This document shows positions 35,816-46,418 of a stretch of 64,000 bases of DNA, piece by piece. Position 1 is the first letter of the stretch; each line of letters opens with the position of its first letter. The position numbers and the translations under genes were made by a program. The DNA lies in the NCBI RefSeq assembly GCF_902167145.1, contig NC_050101.1, positions 115,907,789-115,971,788 of the forward strand. The letters run 5' to 3'. The notes beneath the pieces are model-generated. The model made no database searches and was not told the DNA's origin. It saw only the letters and a list, made by a program, of their open reading frames with translations. Origin of the DNA: Zea mays (Eukaryota; Streptophyta; Magnoliopsida; Poales; Poaceae).

Positions 35816-38667
35816 TGTAACGCCCTGAATTTGGGGGTAGAATTTTTCTTCTTTTCCCTCACCAAATTCGGGCGTTACCCTTTCCTTTTCCCTTTTCTCC
35901 TCGCTAAACCTTGATCTTTTCCAAAGTTATAGCGGGTTTCGGCTTGAGATCCCATGTAAAGCAAAACCCTAAAATACTTTATTTTGTTTGATGCACCATG
36001 CCGAACCATGCATTTTTTTGATTGTTTGAAAATGTGAATGCATTCATCTAGGAAATGGGTCTTAAAAAAGGGAAAACCTTTTTCTTCTCTCTTTCCCCCT
36101 CTCCTCCCATTTCGGCCCAGCCGCCCCTCCCCCTCGCGCCCGGCCCAGCCGGCCCCCTCCCCTTTCCCTCCCCCGCGCCGTGGGCCAGCCTGGCCGCGGC
36201 CCACCTCGCCCCCCCCCCCCCCCCCGCGCCCCCGCTTTGGGCCCAAAGCGGCCCAGCCGCGCCCCCCCTCCACCCAAAATTTCTCTCCCCTCCCCTGCAG
36301 GCCCCGCCCGTCATTCTCTCCCCCCTCTCCCTCTCCCTGCCCAACCGCCCGCCCCCTCCCCCTGCGCGCCGCCGCCGCCGCGCCGCCCTCCCCCGCGCGG
36401 TAAGCCCTCTCCCTCTCCTCTCCCCCTCCCAGGCCCCGGCCGCGCCACCCCGCACCTGCCCGATCGCCCCCGGCTGCGCTCGCCCCCGGCCCCGCCGCGC
36501 CGCCCCGACCCCGCGCCGCCCCGGCCCCGACGCCCCCAGCCCCGGCCGCGCCCGCCCCGGCCGCGCCCGTCCCCGGCCATGGCGGCCCCTGCCCGTCGCG
36601 CCCGCGCCGTCCCCCGCCCGTGCTCTGTGCTCGCCCGCCTGCCCCGGCGTGTCCTGCTCGCGTCATGACGGCCCCGGCGCGGCCTGGAGCTCGGCCCAGC
36701 GTGCCTATGGCGCGTGGCCTTGAGCTCGGCCAGCGCGCGGCCCCGACGTGCGCGCGGCTAGTTCACGGCTCGTGCGTGCGGCCTCGCGCGCGTGCTCGCG
36801 TAGTGCGCAGTGCCTTGGCACGGCTCGCCGTGCCTTCGTCTACCCCTGGACGAGTCTGTCTACCCCCTATATTTTATGTGTGCTAATCACGTTATTCATG
36901 TTAATAAAATAGGAAACTCAATTTAGAAATTGGTTACGTTAGTTAATGTATATAGTTAACCGTCTATCTCATTTAATGTTGATCTACTAAAAGTGGTCAC
37001 GTTTCTATTAGTGCATGTAGCTAATCCTTACTATTGGAGCTAAGTAGAACTAGAGCACGTAACGTTTAGTTATTCTTCTACCCGTAATGCGCCTCGAGCA
37101 TAAGCTTAAACCCCTGCGAGACCCTCCCCTGTCTCTTTCTAACCATGGTAAATGCAATGTCGCATGTCATATTCTATGCACATTTAATCTACGTGTTCTC
37201 TTGTATGGTGTACTGTTTGTTTCCTAATTTGAATGGATGGATGTATGTATGTTTGCACTCGCATAGAGAACGATCCGGTTGAAGAGCCCGAAGAACTCGC
37301 AGGAGAAGCCCCTGAGCAGCAGTCGGTTGGTGGAGGCAAGTGTCCCTTGACCTAACTCTGTCCTATACATTCTTTAATTCACCTCCCGCATTACACGTTT
37401 ATACCTAAGGATTTACTAGCTTTGCTTATCCATGTCCTTGTTTACCTATTTGGGTTGGATTATTATTGTTTAGCTTTATGCTATTGCCCAACTCTAATCA
37501 ATGAACATGATGAGAATTATCAATGATACACTGTTTTCCCTTCTTTTATTATGATGTTATACTTGTGGTCTTCAAGGGGGCTCGAGTGGTTTCTCGAGTG
37601 CCTCTCCGTAAGGACCTGTTCTTTGGATGACCGCCCGGGAAAACAGTGCAACCATGAGGGTGGAATGGGGTGCCCTTAGCTGAATAATTAGAGGATCCGG
37701 GGTGTAGTTCGCTTAGCCGTTGTGCCGTCAATGGGGCTCGGTGTATGCGGCTCGCTCTGCCAAGCTTGGGTTCGCCCCTTGGGGAGGAGTGCGGTGCATT
37801 TAGGAAACCTAACGGGTGGCTACAGCCCCGGGGAATCTTTTTGTAAAGGCTACATAGTGATGCCCTGCTGGGTCACCTTGGTAATGATCAATGGAGAGTC
37901 ATGATCTCCGGGCAGAAAGGGAATCACAGCTTGTGGGTAAAGTGCACAACCTCTGCAGAGTGTTTGAAAACTGATATATCAGCCGTGCTCGCGGTTATGA
38001 GCGGCCAAGGGAGCTCCAGTGATTAGTGGTACTTGATCAGAGACATTTTGGTTTACAGGTGGCAATGAGACTGATGGTTCTTGGTTTTGACTATGGTGCT
38101 GGTAAGTGGTATTCTTTCCGTTTGGAAAGGGTACATCGGGATAATAACTTGGGTTAATGCTAAAACCTGGCTTTCTACTAGTAAATAATAATCTGACCAA
38201 CTAAAAGCAACTGCTTGACTTACCCCCGCATAAAGCTAGTCCACTACAGCCAAACAGGATACTTGCTGAGTATGTTGATGTGTACTCACCCTTGCTCTAC
38301 ACACCAACCCCCCCCCATCCCCAGGTTGTCAGCACTGCAACCACTACTCAGGAGAAGATGAAGCTGTGGAAGGAGACTTCCAGGAGTTCCAAGACTACGA
38401 CGAGTTCTAGGCGTGGGTTAGCGGCAACCCCCAGTCGGTTGCCTGTGAAGGCCGCGTTTATCTACGTTTCTTTTCCGCACTTTGATTTATTGTAAAGACT
38501 ATGTGGATGTCTCAGACATATGATGTAATCGACTATTATTTCCCTTTTAATACTATTTGAGCACTTTGTGATGATGTCCATGTTATGTAAATGCTGTGTA
38601 CGTGAATTGCTGATCCTGGCACGTACATGGTTTGCATTCGGTTTGCCTTCTAAAACCGGGTGTGACA
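35816..38667 (+). repeat. Gypsy 5' LTR
   Basis: 2852 bp. Contains a C-rich, extremely GC-rich block (36120-36850) that produces long proline- or glycine-rich chance frames on both strands, then an AT-rich part, and intron-like GT/AG signals between 37260 and 38415. Nearly collinear with 52689-55598. Confidence 0.95.
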
Positions 38668-38671
38668 TAAG

Positions 38672-38683
38672 TGGTATCAAAGC
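38672..38683 (+). other. Gypsy primer-binding site
   Basis: TGGTATCAAAGC four bases after the LTR; one mismatch to the initiator tRNA-Met complement TGGTATCAGAGC. Confidence 0.85.
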
Positions 38684-38841
38684 TGTGCTGACTGTAGGAC
38701 CGCTAACCTAGAGTAGAATGGTCGTTCTAAGGATTATATACCTCTGTCCCTGCCTTGACTTTAATATCCCTTCAAAAGTTGGTCATACCGACCAAACCTA
38801 TATTCTACTATATATTATACCTTGCTGAAAATTATGTTTTA

Positions 38842-38869
38842 CTAGGTGAGTGCCCGTGCGTTGCAACGG
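38842..38869 (-). terminator. Helitron 3' terminus with hairpin
   Basis: CTAG end and subterminal palindrome CGTTGCAACG in a GC-rich arm; known as the rolling-circle termination signal. Not a transcription terminator. Confidence 0.85.
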
Positions 38870-39780
38870 AAACATATATAATACTAAGATAATTTATATG
38901 CGAATGTGTGTTATACCGTTATGAGAAAATGTTTCGTAATCCATTTGTGAAAAAGTCATATGCCATAAGTGCCAAAAGGCATAACAATGTCTTAAGAAGC
39001 AAGAAAGACAAGCTATGGCATACTTGTACATGTTCTTGTTGTGGTGTACCATCCTATGACAGCTGAGGAAAAACGAAATAAAAGGCAACCACAAACCCTA
39101 GCTTTTACACACAATGGATGCTAAAGAATCTCTTGTACATGTTCTTATTGTGGTGTCTGGTACCGATACATGGTTACACAAATCAATTACAGTACAGCAC
39201 AGATTAATTTCTCCTTGACTCGTTCCCCATGATCTCTCGAACACACCTCCACCACCTCCTTTCCGTCCTCAACCCAAGGAGTGTTGTTTGTAGATTCCTA
39301 GGAGTAAAGGGCATGATGTTTTCAGTGGTTAGGATAAATTCTCCTGTTTTAAATATCAATCATCTACTGAACCCCATACAAAACCTAGAGGAACTGATTG
39401 ACCACCGTCGAGATCTTCACATTCCCATTCAATTGGAATCGAGAGAAGTTTTGTCCATGAAGGTTTGTCTCATTTTAGGAAGCACTGTGACCATGATTCA
39501 CAAAGTTTGCACAAGTCCAAGCCTGTTCCAAACATTCTAAAGGATTGTGTATGCAATGTTGATGAGCTGTCAGTTAATCGGGGTAATTGGTACTACCTTG
39601 GTGGCACTGGGCATGAGTGACGACACATAAATTATTTGATAAATTAATTTTTTAATTTTCTTTTTGGTTGTGTGTGTGTTTTGGTGTGTACCAGAGGATG
39701 GACATTAGTTATATAGTTTGGTGCCTATGCATTGCTACAGTTTCTATAAATCACATAACAAACTATTTACAACTGTTGAG
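38870..39780. other. Helitron interior, no gene recognised
   Basis: AT-rich sequence with short chance frames. Possible intron or intergenic filler next to the GOT1 fragment. Confidence 0.4.
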
Positions 39781-39816
39781 TAGATCATGCAAGAACAACA
39801 TGAAAGAAACTACCAA

Positions 39817-40085
39817 CTTGAAGAGCATGATGAAGCCATACGAGTCCACCATTATGCCTAAAGCAGGCCATCCAATGAGGACCAGGAAAAAGCCAAACCC
39901 GAAAAATATTGAACCCTGCATAGTTTGAGGTTCATTTGTAATACTCATATATAAATATAAATGGAACTAAAACAACTCGGGTTTTGTAGGGAGAAGATCA
40001 GTACCTTGTGATCCTTAGGCTTAGTGAAGAACTGCACAGTTGGTTTTGACCCAATGGTCAGCAAGACGCCAGAAACAAAGAGAAT
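39817..40085 (-). pseudogene. Captured fragment of a Golgi transport protein (GOT1-like)
   Basis: Two adjoining exons, 40085-40005 and 39915 to about 39817, with GT/AG borders. They encode ILFVSGVLLTIGSKPTVQFF, then FFGFGFFLVLIGWPALGI and YGFIMLF, hydrophobic segments typical of the small four-helix GOT1 protein of the Golgi. The first exon (N-terminus) and last exon are missing, so no functional product is expected. Confidence 0.8.
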
Positions 40086-40536
40086 CTGACAACATGACAA
40101 GCAACAGTGCTTATCAGTAAACAGGAGGCTAGATTGAAGTCAGAATCAACCGAGAGGATGATCTATCCTTACACTCCCCATCATTTAAAAACTGCCATAA
40201 TGCATACCAAAATTCAGTTCCATGGATCACATGGGTTTGACAATACATATTTTCTTCTTTTCTCACTAAGAACTCAGAAGTGCTTACAAACCAGTAACCA
40301 AAACCTATACATCTCCACAAAAATCTGCAAATCAGACTACGTACCTGATACATCTAGTGAGATGCACACGGAATCCAGAAAAATTGTGTGCGCACAAAAC
40401 TGATGAGGCCATCAAAACTTTCAATTTAGTCTAGTGACATCATACCGAGTGCAGTTTATAGAAGTAGAAAAAGCAACAGCAAGAAATGTGAAATTTAACC
40501 TACTGCAGTATATGGATTCTAGCTGCTATTCCCAAA

Positions 40537-40626
40537 TAAATTCTCAAACAACTTCGGAGCCATTGGAGGAAGAACCATGGGCTCCGGTGCCATGAAATTA
40601 GTGATCTTCTCATGGACATGGTACCT
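40537..40626 (-). pseudogene. Unidentified captured exon
   Basis: Minus-strand open segment containing EKITNFMAPEPMVLPPMAP after a possible AG acceptor. Not recognised. It lies between the polymerase eta and GOT1 pieces and may belong to either or to a further gene. Confidence 0.4.
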
Positions 40627-41113
40627 GAAAAAATCACATAACAGAAATGAGCTTTAAAAAGAACTAATATTTGGAACTCAGCCTGGATATGTATATATGT
40701 ATATAATATTTGGAAACGAATCAGGTACTACTGATCATACTAAAAAGGAGAAATGTTCTTAACTGGATATGCTATGTGCCAAATCGTAATGCTTATTTTG
40801 TAAGCTTCCAGCCCTATAAGCTGTTCAAGTAGCTCCAGTGTTGTAAATCGACGTGACAATCATATAGTTCAATTTACACACTATCAGCATCGACAAAGGG
40901 GAGAAGATTCTTCGGTTCAACGCTTCAACTTAGTATGAACCGAGGCTGCTTAAACAAATAAAACTTTAGGGCAGAGAAAATTCAGTTTCACATGCAGAGT
41001 TCCAACTAAAGCACAATGTTCTGTGATCTAATAGTGACACAGTCTCAAAAACTTTTCCCAGGAAAGCAAGAACCATAAAGGACAGAGGCATCTTGTTAGA
41101 GGTAGATCATTAC

Positions 41114-42050
41114 ATCTTTTTCACAGGTAGTGATGCTAGTAAGTCTTGAACTGATGAAGAAGGGACAACTGTTTGCTGAGCAGGCTTGCGCATTCCACTG
41201 ACAAGTTTAGCTAACATCTGCACAGTATAAGAACAATGAGTGGAAAACTAAGATAGCAAGAGAAAGGAATAAAGGAATGCAGAAAACAGAAAAACATGAA
41301 CCTTAGCTGATTTCCTGAGCACATCAAAACTAACACGATAATAACCATGGGCTACTGAACATTTTTGTCAATAGAAAGAAAAGCATCTACTCACTATTAT
41401 GACTCATTATAAACCTTATTGTGAGCAATCCCAGCAGAGCATGTGAATTGGGTTTCCTCCAGAACTCTGACTCGTAACTGTGCAACAATTATAGCTCCAC
41501 ATGTCAGTAACTTGTCCTGGTAATCAGCTTCTGATTGACAAAGCCATGCCCTCACATTCTTTTCCTTCTCGCTGGCATCCTGAATATATCATGGCCTATG
41601 ACCATGCTACATCAAATAGCAGAGTAGTAACAAATCTAACTGTGAGAGCGTTCTTACAGCTGGAAGGCCCAAGATATTTGACTTTGCCGCCTCCATAAAA
41701 ATCCCCTCTGGTGAATCTGGGGGAGCTTGTAAGAGCATTTCCTTTGCTGCATCAGTAAGGTCAAGATAAACTTCGTCGATGGATGCCCGCTCGCACTTCC
41801 CTTTGCTTGCAAGGATTGCAACAACCTGAAAGTTTAGGTGCAAAATATAAACTTATTGTTCTATAATAATATGCCATGTAAGTCCTGCACAATTATAACT
41901 TGTAGTAAATTAGTCTACGATGGTGAACCAACCTCAGCACCAGCACTTCTGTAAAGATTAAGGTCAGCCTTGCCACGCGCCACTGGGACCTGAACAAGAT
42001 TAATACCAGGACAGACCCTCTTGGCCTCATCTCCGCGCATAAGTAGACTA
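41114..42050 (-). pseudogene. Captured fragment of DNA polymerase eta (Y family)
   Basis: Four consecutive exons with introns: about 42050-41933 (MRGDEAKRVCPGINLVQVP), 41825-41658 (KCERASIDEVYLDL and EGIFMEAAKSNILGLPA), 41579-41415 (VRAWLCQSEADYQDKLL, CSAGIAHNK) and 41217-41114 (MLAKLVSGMRKPAQQTVVP). The SIDEVYLDL motif carries the second catalytic acidic pair of Y-family polymerases. The N-terminal catalytic Asp exon and everything after the palm-to-fingers region are absent. In plants pol eta bypasses UV dimers in the nucleus. No stop is seen inside the four exons. Confidence 0.88.
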
Positions 42051-42445
42051 ACACAATGTAAGATCCTATGGTAGATTGGTAGTTACAAGCTATGAAATCG
42101 AACTGAAGATGAATATTGTTATTGTACGTCATGAAAGACATTAAGAGGTGTTGTTGAATTTACACCATATATTAGTGACCCATAAATCTAGCAATGCAAC
42201 GCATGAACCTTAGTTTTTTTGAAGCAAGAAAGGCATGCGAATTTGTAGAAAGATTGCAGTATTTCCAATATGACTAACCATTAATTAAATAACAAGTATT
42301 ACACAGAAGAATGTTTCTTTCTGATACAGATTACAAGGTCAGATGAATATGCAAAGTAATCTGTATAACATGGAAGACATGTGAAATTGTGCTTACACAT
42401 GAAGAGGTTTTAGTGGATTGACATTGCTTACACAAAAGCAAGAGT

Positions 42446-42643
42446 TCAAACCTGAATAATGCTTCTTATCGAGTCAATCGCAGCGGGCTTCGCCATGAAG
42501 TGGGGGTTCTTGAGCAGCTTAACAACACGGAAAGCATCGGCGGGATCGAGGCACAGACGGTCAAAGGCGACGTCTGCTGCTACCTTTGCGGACGGAAACC
42601 GCCAGATGCGAGCTGGCGTCCCTAGACCAGCCCGACTGCCCAT
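42446..42643 (-). pseudogene. Unidentified captured exon (MGSRAGLGTPARIW)
   Basis: 65-codon frame beginning MGSRAGLGTPARIWRFPSA. After SIIQ a GT donor follows and the frame stops soon in the intron. Well-formed amino-acid composition and a possible 5' GC-rich leader upstream suggest a first exon. Family not recognised. Confidence 0.5.
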
Positions 42644-42847
42644 GCCTGCTGCCCAGCTTCGCTGACGAAGCTGACCAAGCTCGCGCGAGACCGTGGTTGT
42701 GGGGGAGGGTCGCTAGAGAATCGGAGAAGGTCTAGTGCTCGTCGACCCCGGATCGACATCTTGTCCAACGAGACCTAGGCGGCGCGGGAGGGGGAGGCGG
42801 GGACAATGGGCCTTGAGCGCTGCGAAGGACTCAGAGGTGGAAGCAGT

Positions 42848-43153
42848 GCGTCGGAGTGGGACATCTTCTCCACAACCTTTTGCACCCTCTCCTCGGCGCG
42901 GACTTCGTTCCGTGATACCTCCCCGTGAGCGTACACGGCCTCTGCGCTGCTGCCCGCACGAGCTCGGGGTGACCACTTCGGGCCTACCCACGCACATCAC
43001 CATGTCCCCGCCACGGGTGCGGAGGCTCCGGCGTAGGTCAGCGACTGAGTCAAGAAGGAAGTTGGCGCGGTATGGGCCCGTTCGGTCGAACCCCGAGGGG
43101 GACTTGTCGAAGTCCAGCGGATCGAAGACGAAGACAGGGAGAAGGGAGGACAA
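42848..43153 (-). pseudogene. Captured fragment of a photolyase/cryptochrome-family protein (PHR2/CRY-like)
   Basis: Minus strand shows LLPVFVFDPLDF, SGFDRTGPYRANFLLDSV, LRRSLRTRGGD and VGRPEV in order, the N-terminal antenna-binding (alpha/beta) domain of the family. The frame then shifts near 42970. In other frames AEAVYAHGEVS and RAEERVQKVVEK continue the same domain. FAD-binding region absent. Frame breaks make it a pseudogene fragment. Confidence 0.82.
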
Positions 43154-43848
43154 CGCCCTTGCTACGGTTTCTATATATTATATACGTAGATCTTGTTTAA
43201 ATAAGATAGTTATTCAAACATGTTACAATAATACTAATCATAAAGCTAAGTTAACATATTTCAATTGATAATCATTTCAAGGGTGCAATCCATCCCTAAT
43301 AATTCCTTGATTTTTTTCAAAGATACTCCAATTTAGAAACACAAAACACATTTGTATGACAAATATTGGCTCCTCTTCTAAATGAAGTCACAAAATGATA
43401 CCAAACACTGAAGAATATTTAGTGAACACATATAACATTAAAATGAAGAACAAAACAAAAAGGAGGGAAGGAGAGGCGACCTACATAATCGTATGATTCA
43501 AAATTCGGTGCGGTTAACCTTGTACAGTGAATTGTAAGGCAAAACCTGAAACCCAAAGATGAGGATGGACATGAGCTACTTGATCTGACACGGTGGTTGA
43601 AGCTAAACTCCTTGTGGATGCCGCACTTGCAGGTCACGCACAGCAGCAGCTCGACGCCGGAGCAGATATAGCGCTGGACACTTCCACCTCTTGCTCCTGT
43701 ATAGATCTAGGTCTCAGTAAAAAAGTACCAAAATGCATGCAGTCCAAACAAGCTAAGCAACCGAGTCAATTCCTTGCACATGTAGAAGATTTTAAATTGG
43801 AAATTCGTTTCAACAATCGTGCCATTGGAATTTCATGGAAGATATTTG
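43154..43848. other. Helitron interior, weak captured-exon candidates
   Basis: Mostly AT-rich. A minus-strand segment near 43660-43600 reads ELLLCVTCKCGIHKE before a possible splice site and may be part of a captured exon; not identified. Confidence 0.35.
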
Positions 43849-44075
43849 GCACCGGACTATTAACACTGCATTCACATAATAAAAAGAAGCCATAAGCTTC
43901 AAATAATTTGGCACATGAGCTCTAAATTCACATAAAGGAGACCATAAGCTTCAGATAATTTGGCATAGGATTATTAACACTGGATTCACATAAAGGAGAC
44001 CATAAGCTTCAGATAATTTGGCATGGGATTATTAGCACTGAATTCATGAGAACATAAACTTCAGATAATTTGACT
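43849..44075. repeat. Tandem repeat of about 60-bp units inside the Helitron
   Basis: Four imperfect units built on ATTAACACTGGATTCACATAA and CATAAGCTTCAGATAATTTGG. The middle two units are almost identical; the outer ones are diverged. Confidence 0.8.
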
Positions 44076-44244
44076 AAATCGGTTATCAGGGGAAGACACA
44101 CAGAGCAGCAATACATATTTTCAGCTAGGAAAAAACAATAGCTACACCCGCGCACAGTATCCAAAATGTAAGCTTTGCACATATAAACAAACACATATGG
44201 TAGCTGTGATGTTCGATCAACAAGAACAAACAAGATAATTAGTA

Positions 44245-44375
44245 CTCACCCCACATAAGGCTTGCTGGCAAACTCATGATCTCGGATAGCGTTAAAATGA
44301 AAGAAGGCCCCGAGTACACTGTATAGCTCCATGAGCCTCCCTTTCCCAAACGAACTTGGGAAATTGAGCAAACCT
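44245..44375 (-). pseudogene. Unidentified captured exon
   Basis: Between an AG acceptor and a GTGAG donor the minus strand is open: VCSISQVRLGKGGSWSYT, then VYSGPSFILTLSEIMSLPAS. Not recognised. Position downstream of the tomosyn-like exons in Helitron orientation leaves open that it is part of that gene. Confidence 0.45.
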
Positions 44376-45200
44376 GTCAAATGTTATTGAAAGAAGGATC
44401 TATGAAAGAAGACACAAGTACATTACTTGGTAGCCTATGAAATTATGCTCTATCAGTGACTTGAAAAATTGTAGACTGGTTAGTTAACCTTAAAACATTG
44501 TAAAAAGGAAGGAAGGACACTATATATGAGACCGAATACAACAAGGGCACATGCATAGACATCTAACACAGTGAACTGGTGTACATTCATGCTCTAGCAG
44601 GCAAATAAAAACTTCATTTGGTTCCAGGTTAATATGAAGTTAGGATATTTGGAAAGCAAACTATTTTTATAAGGATTAAATTAATTGGCACTCTCATCTT
44701 GATAAGGTAACCATTTTTATATTTTTTTTGAATCTAATTGAACATCTTTACTTACATAGACTACCTGTTTGATTTGTTCACATGTTTGGTATTTTCACTC
44801 AGTGATGTCTTCGATATTTTGACTGTTCCTTGTCTGAATTATGAAGGAAGGAGTTTGATGCTGAGCAAAAGTCCAAAAAAGAAGCATATGAAAAGACACA
44901 CCTTAAAAAGGACAACCAGTATGAAGGGTGAGTATCTGTATCGTACAACCTATCTGGTCAATTATTATTATTATTTGTTTCTTATATTCAAGGAAATTTA
45001 GTTGCAGCTATCAAAAAGGCCTAATTGTGGCCTTCAATTTGGAGAAGCAGGTAGCAGTTAACTCAGAAAAGGAAAGCGGTTATTATTTTGATCACTGGTC
45101 AACTAATGGCATAAAATTGTCTTAACAAAGATGACAGTAATATTGGAGAATAAGCAGCAGGTGAAGCTTTAGGCATCTATCATCAAGTTCCGTATGAAAT
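44376..45200. other. Helitron interior, no confident gene
   Basis: AT-rich. A short plus-strand open segment (about 44847-44929, FDAEQKSKKEAYEKTHLKK) ending at a GTGAGT could be a captured exon in the opposite orientation; not identified. Confidence 0.3.
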
Positions 45201-45207
45201 ATTTACC

Positions 45208-45695
45208 TTGCTTAAATTCACTCACAAAATTGAAGCTTGAACCCCCATTGTGTTCTCGGAGTTTATAGATGCGCACCTCCAAAAAATGGTATAAAAACAG
45301 ATTCTAAAATGATACAAATGACCACCCTTTCGACCAATTCGTAAGACTGACAAGATCTAACCAGACCACTTGTTGTCCCAACTCCCAACAGCCAAAGTCA
45401 TGCTTAATGGACAAAAGGCTAGAGATGATACAGAAGCATTAGCTCCATCCAAGTTAACATCAGCAACCTGTAGTAAATAATAGTTACAGCTTGATTGGGG
45501 TTAATCCGTTAGGTATAAACCAATGAGGAATAATGCAAGACAAACATTGGCATTAGAACAGAAAATGTTGCATCCCATATTCTCACAGAACCATCTTGGT
45601 AGCCTGCAATTTATATTCTTTCAACAGCATGATCTTCATTCAGTGACATCTCATTTGGAACCCCACCAGTCAAAGGCCATTTCATGTTCTCTGAT
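45208..45695 (-). pseudogene. Captured fragment of a tomosyn/LGL-like WD-repeat protein
   Basis: Three exon pieces on the minus strand: 45695-45541 (MKWPLTGGVPNEMSL, AGYQDGSVRIWDA), 45467 to about 45359 (GANASVSSLAFCP, LAVGSWDN) and 45290-45208 (VRIYKLREHNGGSSFNFVSE). The order and phrases match plant LGL/tomosyn (syntaxin-binding) proteins of exocytosis. A TAA at 45611-45613 interrupts the first piece, and a stop near 45360 ends the second without a clear splice site. Confidence 0.78.
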
Positions 45696-45973
45696 ATGAA
45701 ATGCCCAGCATTTTTCCTAGCACAAAATTTCTACAGAAAATCCACAGCGAAGTGGGACGGTACTTGGATTGGAGCCTACCGGGCTGTCGCCCGCGTGGGC
45801 AGCAGCGGAGTACGCAGTACGACGTGCGCGCGGCTGCCGGGGACACGCGCACCGGCGTCTCCATCAGGCCGGCGGCAAGGCTCCCAGTTCCGTCCACCCG
45901 CTGGGCGCTGGGCGCTCCTAGCCTCCTCCTCCTACTATCAGATGAGAAGAGAAGTAACCCGACACCAACCAGC

Positions 45974-46146
45974 CGCGCTGTCAGGGTGAGGGAGGAGCAC
46001 GCGGGCCTGCCCTGCTTCCTGTTCGGGGAGTCCATGGGCGGGGGCGGTCCTCGTCGCTCCCATATGCAGTATCTCCGACCAGATCCGCTGCGTTTGGGGG
46101 CCGCAAGGAAGCAGCGGGGCTTCTAGGGTTCGGGTGGCGGGCGTCT
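45974..46146. repeat. 173-bp direct repeat, copy 1 (Helitron 5' part)
   Basis: Matches 46246-46418 base for base except a few substitutions. GC-rich. The offset is 272 bp. Confidence 0.85.
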
Positions 46147-46169
46147 GAGGAGAGGGTCAATGGGTGTAC

Positions 46170-46200
46170 CTGCGACGGAGTTGGAATCGCTTGGGTCCAT
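46170..46200 (-). pseudogene. Possible captured first exon (MDPSDSNSVA)
   Basis: ATG at 46200 with ten codons and a CAG|GTACAC donor, preceded by a GC-rich leader-like stretch. It looks like the start of a host gene, perhaps that of the tomosyn-like exons that come next in Helitron orientation, but this cannot be shown from the sequence. Confidence 0.4.
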
Positions 46201-46245
46201 CACGGCGCCGGCGAAAGGACGACAGATCCGGAAGGGCGACGGCGC

Positions 46246-46418
46246 CGCGCCGTCAGGGTGAGGGAGGAGCACGCGGGCCTGCCCTGCTTCCTGTTCGGGG
46301 AGTCCATGGGCGGGGGCGGTCCTTGTCGCTCCCATGTGCAGTATCTCCGACCGGATCCGCTGCGTTTGGGGGCCGCGAGGAAGCAGCAGGGCTTCTAGGG
46401 TTCGGGTGGCGGGCGTCT
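46246..46418. repeat. 173-bp direct repeat, copy 2
   Basis: See copy 1. The segment between the copies holds the possible first exon at 46200. Confidence 0.85.

Noticed and set aside
36055..36723. 222-aa proline-rich plus-strand ORF, its neighbours at 36180-36668 and 36038-36403, and the Gly/Arg-rich minus-strand ORF 35875-36666
   Set aside because: All arise from the extremely C-rich block of the gypsy LTR. They overlap in several frames at once and the corresponding frames in the second LTR (52893-53601) have different lengths because of indels.
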